A stretch of 64,000 nucleotides of DNA from Leptoclinus maculatus (taxonomy: Eukaryota; Chordata; Actinopteri; Perciformes; Stichaeidae). Every line of letters begins with the position of its first letter. The stretch's first letter is position 1. Shown in pieces: positions 1 through 12,717 of the stretch. The translations under genes were made by a program, and so were the position numbers. The notes below the pieces were generated by a model. The model did not search any database. It was not told the DNA's origin and saw only the letters and a program-made list of their open reading frames with translations. The stretch lies in assembly GCA_032191485.1 (NCBI GenBank), contig JAVDOI010000002.1, positions 40,162,629 to 40,226,628 of the forward strand. The letters run 5' to 3'.

Positions 1-726
1 GTTTATTTGTCACAAACTGTGGTGTCGTGGTGTTTTGCCCTGTTAAAGAGCGTTAGTTGTGGGTTATTAATTGTTGTGTTATAAAGTTATAACCATGATT
101 AGGGGTCCCTCTCAATACACTCTAGTGAAGTAGCTTCGACCAAGCGCCCTCCGTGGCGAACATTATATTTAGCTGCCTGTTGAAGAGTTACAGCAGTTGT
201 TTCGGCTATGCACTGGTATGGCGGTGTGTGAAAAATGTATATCATACGGGAAATTAAAACCGGTATACCGGTTCCCAGCACTAGCGGTTGTACAGTACAT
301 CGGTGCGGTTCAGTTCCAGCCAGAGGTCCTCCTGCGAACGTGTTCGTTGAGTTGTAGATCCACTCGGGTCTCAGCAAAAGTTTTCAAAAGCACCGTAGCT
401 TGTAAGTGTCCTGCAGTGCTATGGCGCCTTGGTTAGCCACCTCAGGTTAGCATAGCGTAGCTCCAAACAGCTCCAAACACCAAGACGCTCAGTTGCAAAT
501 GAAACGCATTCCCAGCCATAACATTTGCCCTTCTCCGATGCTGTTAGACAGGAATACCGTTCGTACAAACCCTTTTCCTGGCTGGATCAGGGCTGCTAGC
601 TGTGGGGTTGGCCAACCCTTTCTTACGATGTCCATTTTTTCCTGAAATGTCGTTGCCAGTAACTCTGCCACCAAATCGGTTTCTCATGTCAATGTCATAA
701 CTTCTTACATATCCTTCAACTTGAAC
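1..726. other. noncoding, no gene recognised
   Basis: Presumed intron of the 4.1 gene whose 3' exons start at 8788. The short open frames here, on both strands, match nothing I recognise and lack splice context. The stretch at about 120-420 is less AT-rich than its surroundings, but I could not assign it to a repeat family. Confidence 0.5.
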
Positions 727-1235
727 TCTTACTACTACTACTACTAAGTCACAACAGTGAAGCTAGCCCACTGACCAATCCCGGCGCACGTTATTACTGA
801 GCCGCACATTAATGCTGACGTACTTGTAGACTACCTCGGTAGCTCTGGCACGTCAAAGAATACGCCCAACATGTCAAACTAAAGATCTGATTGGTTGAAG
901 ACTATGACGATCAACAATATCGTCCCCATTTACTTTAATCTGCAAAGTCTACCTAGAGGTCCTCGGGCCTCTCTCCTTACCTAGAGACATAGAGGTGAAA
1001 TCTGATTGGATAAAAGCTCTCCTTAAAACAAGCTGCACTGGAAGCAGAGCAACTGAGGAAGACAGTAGCTGTGCAATGAGCAAATAAGATAATGGGGGGG
1101 AAAAGACAATACATGTAGTGTATCTGTGAAAAATTGTTTAATTATAAAATAGCTATAATTTTGTGATTCTGTTTAGGCCAGCAGAGAAGGCTTAGCTGGC
1201 CCTGACAGCCTACCACTGCATTTATGTAAATTTAA
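727..1235 (+). repeat. dispersed repeat B, copy 1
   Basis: This segment aligns by eye with 22170-22677 in the same orientation. Shared landmarks include CTAAAGATCTGATTGGTTGA, CAACAATATCGTCCCCATT, GGATAAAAGCTCTCCTTAAA and GGCCAGCAGAGAAGG. Part of it (about 780-930) is also present inverted at 33007-33185. There is no coding capacity. The end reading CCACCACTG or CTACCACTG in the two long copies would read CAGTGGTGG on the other strand, which resembles a hAT terminus, but I found no matching left terminus, so class is unresolved. Confidence 0.75.
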
Positions 1236-1904
1236 TTCTTTGAGATTGCCACTTGCTAGAGTAAGGTTGTTATAGGTAACATAAAATGATAAATGCAACA
1301 AATCTGCCATGTACATTTGAATATGTATAATACAATTATTGTCTTCTGATCAGAATGACAGTTGATTCATAAGTTCTTTCTTGCCTTATATGTCTTTGAT
1401 GATGGTTCTAGAGTCTACAGGGTATACACATAACACCATCTTGTGTGTGAATCACCGTAACCCATGTGACGTACATCTGATACAAACTCTATACCATATG
1501 CTAGAGGTTGATCTGTCCACCTAGTATAATCTCATCATGTAGCGAAATAGAGCAGATAGTATCTTAAAGGTACAGAAAACTCAAAATCATGAATTTGTAG
1601 CTAAATATGTGTTAATCAAGAATGTTTGCATGGCATCTCAACCAATAGACAATACAATAGGGGGGAGGGGGGTCTTCAAGATCAACAACCAGTGGTTCTC
1701 AGATGTGGAGATCATTTTCTCACTGTTCTCCTAATCTAGAACACTTTATGATCGGATGCTGTATTTGTTATCTCTTGGGGGTGGACAAACCCTGGACAAG
1801 CAGTTTGGACTTATTTTCAGGACTGAGACCTCAACGGCAACCTGAGGAAAGTCCTGCCAAGATATTACCAACACATCAGCTGTCCCAAGGGTAGTCGTAA
1901 CACA
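1236..1904. other. noncoding, no gene recognised
   Basis: AT-rich presumed intron between repeat B and a LINE fragment. A 63-codon open frame at 1703-1894 has no recognisable domain and no consensus splice sites around it, so it is left out. Confidence 0.45.
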
Positions 1905-2600
1905 CCCTTCCTTGCCCCTGATGGCATCCCTGGCCGAGCTGGTGTGTTTAGATCAACTGGCAGATGTCTTCACAGACAATTTCAACTACTCACTGCACCA
2001 ATCTACAGTTCCTCCATGTCTCAAAAAGTCCACCATTTCCTTCTGTCCCCAAAAAGACTAAAGCCCTCAGCCTGAATGACCACCACCCAGTAGCACTTAC
2101 CTCCACCTTCATGAAGTGCTTTGAGCTGTTAGTCAAAACCTTCATCACCTTCTCTCTTTCTGACTCCCTGGACCCTCTAGGACTTGGGATTCAACAGCTC
2201 CCTGTGTGACTAGATCCCTAACTTCCTGAAGGGCAGTCCCCAGGCTGTGCAGATAGGTACCACAATGTCCTCCACCCTGACAGGGAAGTTTAACGCTGAG
2301 GAAGTTTCACATGGACCTCAAGATACTTCTACAAGTGCACCAATAACAGTGTCCTGATGACACTGCCCTCAACCATAAGGCTTTTACATAGGGTGGTGAA
2401 AACTGCACAGCACATCACCTGGACAGAGCTTTCATACATGGAGGACCTCTACACCCAGGGATGCAGGAAGAAGCCCAACAGGATCACCAGAGACCCTTAA
2501 TTATCCCAGCCAAAAACGTCTGGCAGACAGTACTGAATCATCCGGTCTTGCACCAGGCACAGAAACAACTTCGCAAAGAGGTTGGCTGAACTCAATGGCA
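1905..2600 (+). mobile_element. degenerate Rex1/jockey-type LINE fragment
   Basis: Broken plus-strand frames retain reverse-transcriptase landmarks of teleost Rex1-like non-LTR retrotransposons. A stretch reading PVALTSTFMKCFELLVKTF followed by SLDPL lies at about 2080-2180; it corresponds to the conserved 'RPVALTS..MK..ERLV...DPLQFAY' region of the reverse transcriptase. At about 2390-2500 the frame reads HRVVKTAQHITW and DLYTQGCRKK, typical of the C-terminal end of the same polyprotein. The catalytic core between these parts is missing, so the copy is internally deleted as well as full of stops. No terminal duplication was found. Exact ends are uncertain by about 50 bases. Confidence 0.75.
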
Positions 2601-4189
2601 TTCTGTTAAAAATAACCCTGACCATAACAATATCAAATTTGAAGTTATTTAAGTGTACCATTTTTTAGATAATCAAAGAGGAGGCAGCTCTTGAATGTCA
2701 AGAGTGCATTTTAATACATATAAAACAATTTCCTCATATTCAAAACATTTTAACAGGGTTGCTGAAAATCCCAAAGGAATCCTGCTCAGAATTAATCTGA
2801 CTATGACCATATAAAATCTCCTCAATCATTTATTATTTTATAGGTTGAAAATTCATGAATAAATGTATTATTCACTGGTCATTCAAGGCTCAAAGAAATG
2901 TATATCCATGGTATTTTATATTATAGGTGACTTTACCTTCATTTTCTTGAAAACTGTACAGTAATAGGGCTTTGTGTTTTATATGCTAACAGTCAAGTAT
3001 ACTCTAAACACAAATACATTGGAATTTTTAACGAACCCTGGTAGATCTTTTAGATAATAACATACTGTATGGATTGATCTGTGTTTTACAGTGTCTTGTG
3101 ACATTGGAGGGATATTCAAATTAATACTTCTCCAAAACTCTTCAGTAGATTGACTTCAGAGGAACTCAGATACCAGTAAAATTAGCTTCTCTGTTGTTTA
3201 CTCAATGTGGTTTCTGGAATTTGGAGTTCAATTACCCATTAGTCTTACATCAGAAGTGAGGTAAGATATAACTTGAGATTGACAGGCCCACTGGTGCAGC
3301 AGTAATGCAGACTGTCACAGTGAAGAGGAAGTTGTGCCTGGAAGTGAAGCTGTCGAATGACCCTTCACTTAGTCCGTCCCCCACTGCTATTCCGTCAAAC
3401 CGCCAGAGCTAGCACTCCCTGACTAAATACTATCAATGCTTTTGGAAAAACATAAAAGCGACTTCAGAGAGAATTAGACAGGAAGGTCTACAACATGCGT
3501 TTGAAGGATATATTCAGGATGTCAAACTGATTCAGCAGCAAAAACAGGTTAAATAATCATATATCACAGTGTAAAAGTGAACCACCACATCACCTGGTGA
3601 TCGAGACATAAGACAATGCAATTAAGGAACAACACTGTTCCTGTAAAGATGGGTTGGTCTCTATTTACTGTTACACACATTATAAAGCAAAACCTAGAGA
3701 CAGGTGACAGCGGCACTTGCAGATGCGACTGCCAGTAGCTCCCATAAACTTCACTATATTTGTGGTTAAATTTGTTCTCCTTTGTTTCTGGAGCATGTTT
3801 GGCCTGCTTCTGGCTGATGTCCGGTTGCAGGAAAGTGGAATAGATTAAATAGGACTTGGACTGGCCCAGCAATGGGAGATTGGAGACTGTTGTGTCCACA
3901 TCTTGCGGTGACCTGGCTCCACCGTGGCCTCCCAAATCGCGCAGTTGCAATTGACGAGCGTACAATAGTCTGCACCAACAGACCATTGAAACTCCAGTGA
4001 AACAAAGTGAATGGGACTCTATGTTTGCATTGGTGACGCCTGGTGGTCAAACATAGTCAAAGTTGTTGGACAATGTTTCCTGATGTCAAATTATTTATGT
4101 TAAGATGTTTCTGCCCAGAGACATTTTTTATTGTTGCTGCTGTTTACATTCCTCAGATTAAAGACATGCACAACAGGACTGCACTACTA
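2601..4189. other. noncoding, no gene recognised
   Basis: AT-rich presumed intron. A 140-codon open frame on the minus strand at 3564-3986 overlaps a second minus-strand frame (3766-4050). Neither shows a domain, a credible start or splice sites, and I do not call a gene here. Confidence 0.45.
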
Positions 4190-4275
4190 TTTTTTTCTTG
4201 GGTAGGTAGCATAAATGGACTACAACTGCATTTCGTTGGGCAACCTTGTGTTTTGCAATGACAATAAACAAATCT
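4190..4275 (+). mobile_element. probable LINE 3'-tail remnant
   Basis: The stretch CTGCATTTCGTTGGGCAACC, followed by GCAATGACAATAAACAAATC and a TTGAA run, has the form of the 3' end of vertebrate non-LTR elements (short spacer, ACAATAAA, then a short tail repeat). Sequence upstream shows no recognisable reverse transcriptase, so this would be a severely 5'-truncated copy. Assignment rests on the tail alone. Confidence 0.4.
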
Positions 4276-6249
4276 TGAACTATGAATGAGCAGCTCAGAT
4301 ATCTGGAGGGACGTCCTCTCTTTCATGCTGAAAGGAGCTTGTTGACGTGATTCAGGCATCTCACTAGGCTGTCTCCTGGACAATTCTCCATAGTTAGATA
4401 GTTAATTAATTGTCCTCTGGTGAAGGAAATATGTTTATTATCTTGGTAAGGTTATATTGGTACATCCAACTGGTAGTAGACCCTGCACCAGACCCAGAAT
4501 ACGTCGGTGAAATTACATATCCCATCTTGCTTTTGATTGCTTCTCGATCCTCAAGAAAGAGATAGAGGACGTGGCTGGGCAGAAGTATAAGGCTCGACAG
4601 CGTAGAAATGCAATGGTGAGGGTTGTGTTCCCCAGGCCCCGCCATAATGTAATGGCAATGTTTTCAGCCTCTTCCCTCATTCCTGTTGATGTTGTCATAA
4701 GTTGATGTTGGAAATGATGTTGTTGAAAATGTGTCCTCCCCACGGTTTTGAAGAGCATATCTATTCCCCGTTGTGTCCGCTGTTATTACATTTCTACAAA
4801 TCGCTCCCCAAAAAGAGAGCGCTGTGTCCATTCACTCAAACATATCACTACCAGGGTTAACAGTGGTATGCCTGACTATTTACTATTTAACCAATCTTCA
4901 TATGGGAGGCAAGTGGGCTTAAACACAGTGGCACAATGTCCGCTTATTTTCAGACTAGCAGGTGGTGATGCATTTACGGACCTCATCAATGGCTCAGCCC
5001 TTTCCATGTCAGCCAACAATGGGCCAGCCTTCCATTCATGGTGGCGGATAAGGCAGACAGGATATCAAAGGTTTTTAGCTGGTCGCTTGTCCTCGAACAC
5101 ATTTTTATGGGGAGTGGCAATTCAACTGCACATTAACAGAATGGATGAACAGGGCACTGAGACAGCCAGTTCTGCAGTGTCCCTCCGTTAATACGGGTCA
5201 AGGAGTGAATCTATCCTCCCAGTAGGAGATAGATTACCACTCAACAAAGATCCAGGCCCTGTTACAGAAACAGGCTGTGTCTGTCATCCCCACTTACAAC
5301 GAAGAGAAAGAGCAAAGGCTTAGTTGTGCTTACGTGCGTATGGGTCTGTGCTTATGTGCTCTTGTATGTTTTCTTTAATAGCATCAACCTTCCAGGGACT
5401 GCAGATGAAAATAAGCCTGTGTGGCTAAATCTGGCACATTTACATGTTGGTAATTACTGTACATTGTCCCTTTTAAAATACAATAAACATATAATAAACG
5501 TAAACATGGCCAAGTCCAGAAAATAAGCTATGTTCCACATGGCCCAGTTGATCTTGCAGTTAACCAAGTTGGGGTTTACGATCAGAAGAAGAAGATCTCT
5601 ATCGGAACATAGACGCACAGTCATGCAGCAGGTAGTTGGCATACTGTGTTGCGACAGTTAGTGTTGCCTGGCATTCAGGCGGAGATGGTTTGCCAGCCTC
5701 CGCATGGATGCCAAGGAGCATGTATTGTGCTTTGTTACCATTATCTCCTTTAGGGAGAACACTGTAACGATTGACCTCTTACGTCACGGTGTTCACAGAT
5801 GCGTCCCCACCATGCGTGCCCTCTACCAAGGGGTCCTTGTCACTCCTTCGCCGCTCACTGAAGAGGGTGTAGGATAGCAGACAGTGGTGTGAGCTGCCTT
5901 GTGTATTGTGGGGTCTGCAAGTATTTGGGTCGGCACTTCAAGATTGGCCGGGTGGGTTTATGCAGTGGGAGAATGCATGCTCCTGATTAGAGTAGAGTAT
6001 CACCCATATAGTCCAACACATATAACTGCAGCACCTTGTATACTTATTGATGTTAGCACTCTTACAGCATGTTAAAAAAAGAAGGCATAGACAAATGTGC
6101 CATGCTTGTTTTCCTGTTAGTAAGGCATATTTTGCAATTTACCTACAAATTACCTGTAAACAAACCATTCCAGTTCCCGCTCCTTGCCTCCCAGCGTCTA
6201 AAGTTGATGAGTATAAGCAGTCCTCATTAACTTGGGAAATTTCCTTAAA
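4276..6249. other. noncoding, no gene recognised
   Basis: Presumed intron. The longest open frame (4748-5191, plus strand, 147 codons) has no recognised domain and no conserved motif. Nothing else can be supported. Confidence 0.45.
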
Positions 6250-7680
6250 AACATCCATCAATCCATCCATTCTCCGCATATCCGGGGCCAGGTTGCGGGG
6301 GCAGCAGGCTTAGGAGAGTATTCCAGACGTCACTCCCCAGCAACACTTTCCAGCTCTTCCTGGGGAACCCTGATGCGCTCACAGGCCAGACAAAATATAT
6401 AATCCCTCCAGCATGTTCTGTGTTTACCCCAGGTCCTCTTACCAGTTGTGTATTGAAAATCTCTAAAGGGAGGCGTCCAGGAGGCATCCTGATCAGATAC
6501 CCGAACCATCTCAGCTGGCCCCTTTTGATGCAAAGGAGCAGCGGCTCTACTCCGAGCTCCCTCTAGATGTCTGAGCTCCTCACCCTATCTCTGAGACTGA
6601 GCCCAGCCATCCTATAAAGGAAGCTAATTTTGTCCGCTTGTATCTGCAATCTCATTCTTGAATTCTGAGCCTTCCGACTTAAATCCCTCTTCACCACAAT
6701 TGTCTGGTACAAGGCTGGCAGCACTGCTGACCCCACACGAAACGGCCTGTGCCAAGCCCTGCTTTCCCTTTCTGACTCTTTTTTTCTAGGGTTTTTGCCT
6801 TGGCAACCATCATTGCTGCAGCCCTTCTGGCCAACCGGATCTGTCGCCTGTTCCCAGAGACCCCTGTGCCAGCCAAGCCCGAAATGCCTCCCTCTTCAGC
6901 TTGACGGCCTCCTTCACCGTCACTGTCCACCAGCGGGTTGTTCGGTTGCCGCCACAATAGGCACCGATGACCACCGCTCCTAGCAGCCACTTCCACAATG
7001 GAGGCTTTGAACATGGCCCACTCAGATTCCATTTCCCAAGCCTAACAAGAAATTCACCAGAAGTTTGGTTTTCCAGGTTTGTCTGGCAGCCTCCCCTGCC
7101 ATCTGAAATAACTCACCACCAGGTGGCGATCAGTTGACTTGCTCCTCAGCACGGTAAGAGAGGAGCAGAGCGTGCCTAGAGAGTACCTCCTCTCTTTGGC
7201 CATTGTTACCCACATGAGCGTTGAAGTCCCCCTACAGAACTATAAAGTCCCCAGTCGGCGTCCTTTCTAGAACGCCCCCCGAAGACCGGGTACTCTAAAC
7301 TGTTGTTCAGTGCATGAGCACAAACAACCGTCAGAGACCTCCCCTCAGATATTATCAGTCGCATAGAGGCGACCCCACGAGCCCCTGGAGCTTGTGAGTA
7401 TCCTCACACCCGCCCGGTGCCTCTCACCCTGGGTAACTCCTGAAAAGGATAGTCCAGCCCCTCTCCAGGAGTTTGGTTCCAGAACCAGTGCTATGCGTGG
7501 AGGTAAGCCCAACTATATCTAGTTTGTACTGCTCCACCTCCTGCACCAGCTCCGGTTCCGCCAGTGAGGTGACGTTCCAAGATCCTAGAGCAATTCTGCT
7601 TTGACAGGGCTCAGCAAGTATAGGTCCCCGCCCCTTGCCTGCCTGCATGAAGGTGCTGTCAGTGTTTTGCCACACCTTTA
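6250..7680 (-). mobile_element. internally deleted Rex3-like (RTE clade) LINE
   Basis: Read on the minus strand, 7620-7440 encodes an endonuclease start (GSWNVTSL, EYKLDIVGLTSTHS-like and LLERGWTI), 7032-6700 encodes the linker after the endonuclease (ESEWAMFKASIVE, then ARRAAAMMVAKAKT), and 6530-6250 encodes the C-terminus (RMPPGRLPLE.F, TGKR, CWRDYI, EELE.VAGE, SLLPPQPGPGY). These are landmarks of the abundant teleost RTE element Rex3. The 3' end is a run of GATG-type units (ATGGATGGATTGATGGATG when read on the minus strand), the tail reported for Rex3. The endonuclease core and most of the reverse transcriptase are missing and the frames are interrupted, so it cannot move by itself. Confidence 0.8.
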
Positions 7681-8084
7681 TGTAAGCAACATCATACCCT
7701 CATATCTTCATCTTCAATTAAAAAGGCTTTGCTGGTATTCAACTGAACATTTTAAAGATCCCCTCCTAAAGTTGTATTGTTTTAAGTCATAGAAATGTGT
7801 CTGATTTGGTTTTTCCACAAAAACATTCAGTCACCTTATTACAAATTATATTTTAAATGAATTAACTCAAACCCAGAATCTATGAACATGCAAACATTTT
7901 TCATTTAAAAAGTTAAATGTAGCTCAAGCGCAAGTTCTGTCAGGAAGACAAGCATGCATGCAAAACCTCAATCGCTAATTTACAATAAGGTAAGGGATAT
8001 ACACAGACGTCACTGTCTAATGTAAGGGGTAGCCCAGTTTTTTAAACTATAGCGCTCCACTATGGCCGCAAGAAAAACACTTAT
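7681..8084. other. noncoding, no gene recognised
   Basis: AT-rich presumed intron between the Rex3-like LINE and repeat C. Nothing recognisable. Confidence 0.4.
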
Positions 8085-8400
8085 TAAGGTTTAGGAAAAA
8101 TATCATGGTTGGGCTTAAACTAAGAGCTTAAAATAAGTAAAACAAACAATGCAACATAAGTACAGAAAACATGTAACTTTAAAATAAGTCAATAACACTT
8201 TGGGACATGAACACCAATCCCCTGGTTGAAAGTTCTCTGTTTGTTTGACATAGTCCCTCCCTCCTACCCTATGTGGGTTCTTTCGGTCTTTATGCTACGT
8301 CATCACTCTCCCAGAGCATTTTCTCTCAGCATCTAATAATGATGGTGATGGGTTTACATTGGAGTGACTTAAAAGCCTTGTGCGTCTTATACAGACGTAA
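8085..8400 (+). repeat. dispersed repeat C, copy 1
   Basis: Aligns by eye, with many substitutions, to 53685-53965 in the same orientation. Shared landmarks are GGTTTAGGAAAAA.(A/C)TCATGGTTG, AACATAAGTACAGAA, CTACGTCATCAC.CTCCCAGA and GATGGGTTTACATTG. The 'GGTTTAGGAAAAA' motif is common in teleost interspersed repeats. There is no coding capacity and I found no terminal duplication. Confidence 0.6.
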
Positions 8401-8787
8401 AAGGGTGCTTTGTGCGTTGGTATCCGACACTGAAGGGCATGACAAAGCATCGATATGTGAGGCTCTGGTAATAAGACCGGGCTGGACAGCTGGATAACAT
8501 TAGTGACCTATCCCTTAGGATATATTGCCCAGGTGATTAATATAATGAGTGGCTATTGACATACAGTATGTATCTCCATATCAATATGAGTTCAGATTCA
8601 TTCCACACAATGAGCCCTGCCTATGCGGTCAACATGAGAACTGAAGTTACAATAGTAAATTCATAAGTAATCTAGGTTTCCTGACTAATGTTTTACCTTT
8701 TTTAACAAATAGAAAAGTACAGTAGTTGTTTTGTCTTCATCAAGCCCTCAGAGGGTGAGTTGCTGACTGTTTATCTGATCCCTCCAG

Positions 8788-8916
8788 TCTCCTGTGCTAA
8801 AGACCCAGACAATCACCATCTCAGACATCACCAACTCCCTGAGAGGAAGTGTGACCTACAAGGACATCCCCTTAGTTCACACTGAGACCAAGACCATCAC
8901 ATACGAGTCAGCAGAG
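8788..8916 (+). CDS. epb41l3: band 4.1-like 3 (4.1B), coding exon of C-terminal domain (fourth from last coding exon)
   Basis: This 129-nt exon encodes 43 residues starting SPVLKTQTITISDITNS and ending HTETKTITYESAE. The ETKTITYESAE end is a signature of the start of the C-terminal domain of band 4.1 proteins (EPB41, EPB41L1, L2, L3). It is bounded by a pyrimidine-rich tract and CAG at 8785-8787 and by a GTGAGG donor at 8917. Both ends fall between codons (phase 0). The family links membrane proteins to the spectrin-actin cytoskeleton beneath the plasma membrane; the C-terminal domain is a protein-interaction module. The residues before HTETKT are less conserved between paralogues, so they help less in naming it. 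The FERM and spectrin-actin-binding exons are not in this window and must lie upstream. Paralogue choice (L3, and a or b copy) is inference from the whole C-terminus. Confidence 0.9.
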
Positions 8917-9737
8917 GTGAGGGGAATTCTGGGAATTGTTCACAAAAAAAGTAAGATTTCAGTTTCTACAGGCCTTGATTAAATTCCAGTGTAAGTCTTA
9001 ATTGTCTCAAGTTGTATGCAGTGCAGTTATCTTTACAGATGTGCTTGTACACATCTTTACATATATTCACTGTGGACAGCCTAAACCTGAAATATTGGCC
9101 CTTGTCTGACCCATGCAAATATGTTGAAATCAGGCTAAGCTGAGGTCATTCATTGGGATATTATACTTTTTCCCATCCTTGGCTCCTTTACGTTAGTAGA
9201 AATGGTCATATATTATGTCCAGGGATTAACACACTGGGTGGCTGTGGCTCAGAAGGTTGAGTAGGTTGCCCATATATTGGTTTGGTAATCCCCAGCTCCT
9301 CCTCATGTGTCACAGTGTCCTTGGGAAAGACACTGAACCCTTAAATGGTAGGTCTACCATGTGGGAGTGGGAGAATTTGTAAAGCACTCTGGATAGAAGT
9401 GCTAAATAAATGCAACAATTTACAGTAACTCAATCACATGTAGTGGTATAGTGAATGGACATTTTAGATTGAAATCAGAAAATATCAAGAGTGAAAAATA
9501 AATAAAGAAGAAAAACTATTTGACCAGACATGCAAAGGCTGAAGTTTGGTTGGTAAGAAGAAGTTCTGAGGTTCAATACCCAGCTCTACTTCCAAGTGTG
9601 GTTAGAATGTCTTTAAAAGTCTTACAATTAAATGAATTACAAATCACACATACAAATAACAGATAGGAGAGTTAAGTATGTTTCAATTTATTAATTTGAG
9701 GTTCTTTTGTAACACTTAAAAGGTGTCTCTCCCACAG
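8917..9737 (+). other. intron of epb41l3
   Basis: Phase-0 intron with GTGAGG donor and CCCACAG acceptor, 821 bases. It carries one SINE-like repeat (9231-9418) and no other recognisable feature. Confidence 0.85.
9231..9418 (+). repeat. tRNA-like SINE
   Basis: A head reading TGGCTGTGGCTCAGAAGGTT resembles an RNA polymerase III A box, followed at about 9281 by a decayed B box (GGTTTGGTAATCC). The middle has the phrase GTCCTTGGGAAAGACACTGA, found in very many teleost copies. The 3' end, AAAGCACT...AAGTGCTAAATAAATG, resembles the hairpin tail of L2 LINEs. Related minus-strand copies are at 14539-14810 and 48108-48300. Confidence 0.7.
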
Positions 9738-9839
9738 CCAGTGGACGGCATGGCAGAGAGGGACTCAGGAGTGCTGCTGAGCGCCCAGACCATCACCTCA
9801 GAGACCATCAGTACCACCACCACCACCCAGATCACCAAG
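9738..9839 (+). CDS. epb41l3: band 4.1-like 3 (4.1B), coding exon of C-terminal domain (third from last coding exon)
   Basis: This 102-nt exon encodes 34 residues beginning PVDGMAERDSGVLLSAQ and continuing TITSET followed by ISTTTTTQITK. The run 'SGVL.SAQTITSET..TTTTT.ITK' is the most characteristic piece of the 4.1 C-terminal domain; the threonine tract is normal for the family. It is bounded by a CCCACAG acceptor and a GTCTGT donor (weaker than the other donors but with GT), both phase 0. It joins in frame to the exons at 8788-8916 and 12718-12798. There are no stops or shifts, so the gene looks intact here. Confidence 0.93.
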
Positions 9840-12717
9840 GTCTGTTCACTTCACTAACAGCCCCACAGTCAGTCAATACAGAACAATACAGTAATAATCG
9901 ATCCCTACTCAGTCACTTCTGTCAGTAGTATTGAGTCTTCACAACACAATATTTAAGTATTTGCTGGAGAGTAACTGAGTAAACTGTAAATGGCCTACCA
10001 CTTCTTCTCATCTCCATCAAAAACATGAACGTGGCTAGAAGTCATAATGTAGATACCTGGCTAGCCCCCAATGTATTGTTCCTGTGGATTTCTTTCATTG
10101 ATGTATTTTAAACAAAATTCTCAGTTTTTGTCCATATTAGCCAAATGGGTATCTGCTACTGAAATTACAATTTAAAAAAGAAATTCATGTAAACAACTCT
10201 TTTATTGCACTCAGGTTTTTGAGGCAATAATGAGATGTTGTTTTTTCTGATGTTTTGTTGTTTCTATTTTATTCTTCCTGACTGCCAGACGATGCTGCTT
10301 TAGCACTGGATATATCCACCTTGCATATGTGCAGGTCTAGTCTTTATACCAACAAAGTCACCTTCTACCATGCAATGACATAGGGCGCAACTATTATTTT
10401 GTAAGAACCCTAAACAAAAACTTAAATGAGCTTTAGACAGGCATAATATCCTAAAACATCATGCACAGTGTTGTTGTTGGATGCCAATAAAAGTATTTTT
10501 TGCATGCTGTGGAGTAGTAGACACACATTTGATTTTGAATATGGACAGGAAAACCCAGCGACATATCTTAAACGTGAGTCAAAGATACCGTGTGAGGTAA
10601 AAGGAACAGAAGCATGTTAGTGTGCTAAAACAACTGGAAGGTAGTTATTGTAGTTTATCTAATATTACACCACTTGTCAAGACCGTCAGCTACTGTCATA
10701 ACTCAGTCATAACTCAGTCAAACAGAGACAGCATACATTGTTTATGTTCAGTGTAATTTACACTCATCATTACACTCATCATGAAATAAACCATACCATA
10801 AATCCACTTTGAAATTAAAGATTTAAAAAAAACTCATTATTGGAACTGTAGTTAACTTAGAGCTGAGATCTTCAACATTTAGAGCATCATTATTCATTTC
10901 CACAATGTCAGGTCTGGAGGATTTAATTACCAATAAGCCTACTAAATTGCCACAATATACACTGAATTCCCCTGAACCCTTGTCCACCCTTGTCCACAGT
11001 GGCTCTCCCGGCCCCCCAGCATTGACTGACTGGACTGGGTGGTTGGGCTACCCTGCTCCGACACTCTTCTCATGTTAACAACCGTGCAAAGAGCTCGGCA
11101 TTGTTTTTAGTTCATTAAGATTAACAAAGAGATGCAGATAGAAGCTCAATTAGAATACTGTCATTCATTGTCCATCTTTAAGAGTAACTAAACCCAAGAG
11201 TTTGGGCTTAAGTGCCTCTACTACTCTACTACTTTTCCAAAAAAAGTATCAACATGTGCAAAGGGGGAGGAGACACGTCACATGTATTGTCGGCTCATTT
11301 TCGATAACCAGTGTAGCATTACAATCACAGCACAAGCCTTTTCTCTCTTTTCTGAGGACTTGAAATAAAACCATCAGCATATAATCAAATCTGGTGAACC
11401 CCAAAACCCGTCAAACAACCGCCAAAAATACACTGTTTATCACAGCCAGAAGCTGTAAGAAACGTAATTAACGTCAGATTCTCATCTTTCCGAAGGTCCT
11501 GACGAACGCTCTTGTCAGAAAACACTTTAAAATCAAAACGATTACAATTTTGATATTTCATCAAAAACATTTTATTCTACATTTCTCATTTACAATTTTG
11601 CTCCAAATGAACCATTTGGGGCAAAATCTCAACAGATCCTGTTAAAAAAACATTAAACTCTCACTGGAACTATGAAGCCATGATTGACTCGCGAGACAGC
11701 TTAATATGTATAGCATGTTGAGCCTCCAACATTGGTAACACTTGTGGCAACTTTTGGATGTATAGATTACATTGTTTGCACATTTTTGTAAAATAAATTA
11801 TCAAGGAAATTCAACTTGCATTTTTTTTATGATTCATGGCATTGTAACTGTGTTATACTGCACAAAATAAATGTTTGAGTTATCTCTACTTCTAGCCATG
11901 ATTGTGCTGTTTCCATAGAGGTTCAGGACTTATTGCAGTGAAGATCAAGGCCACCGAGAGAAATATGTGGCAGGAGCAAAATACGCCCTGAAACTGCTTA
12001 AATGACTGATTATCTGGAGATATTCTTACACTGTGACAAAAGTGTGGGGATGAAGCATTAATTTGACTCATTTAGAGAATGGCTAGTTAGCTAGCTGGCT
12101 TGCTAATTCCTTGGTGATTTCACGCTGCAGTTACAGAACATAAGAAAGTACCACATGAACTGCTGGGCTTGGTCTACGGGGGTTTAGTTACTCTCTAACA
12201 AAAATGTTCCTGGCTATCAACAGCACACCACTCTCTTCCTCCCCAACTCACTCTTCCTCAGTGGCATCTGCCGTGTGACTGGCCCATACTACATGAAGTG
12301 ATGGACATGTGCATGTTAAGGTGCATCTATGGTTAAAACCCATATTAAGAGACCCTTATTGTTTTGGATATATGCACAAAACATAACTACATTGGAGGAT
12401 GTCTAAGGCATCATTTATAACAGCCTGCTGATGTTGCCAGTTGAATCTAGTACAACCAGCAGAAAAATACCATGTACAATGTTTCCAGTTGTTGTTGCCA
12501 GTCTTGTTGTTTGTGCTTTCAAATTCTTCAATAACACATTGATCTACTTGATCTTTCATACATCCTTTCCTTTGCAGCATCCTAAAAAAGTTGTGTCTGG
12601 CGTCCCTCCCAATGTGGATTCTGTTGTCATCCAAAATGTAGAGGGACAGTAAAGATGGATTGTGGTTTGGCATGTTTTTCGTAGTGGATTTTTTAGCTTG
12701 TCATGTCTCTGTTGTAG
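9840..12717 (+). other. intron of epb41l3, no other gene
   Basis: A 2,878-base phase-0 intron ending in GTTGTAG. I see no repeat family, RNA gene or extra exon in it. Short open frames (for example 11385-11570 minus and 12356-12673 minus) lack domains and are noise. Confidence 0.75.

Noticed and set aside
3564..4050. Overlapping minus-strand frames of 140 and 94 codons
   Set aside because: Considered as part of a LINE because a LINE-like tail follows at 4190-4275, but the orientation is opposite and no motif matched.
4748..5191. 147-codon plus-strand open frame
   Set aside because: No domain, no codon pattern, no splice or promoter context; length is within chance for this much sequence.
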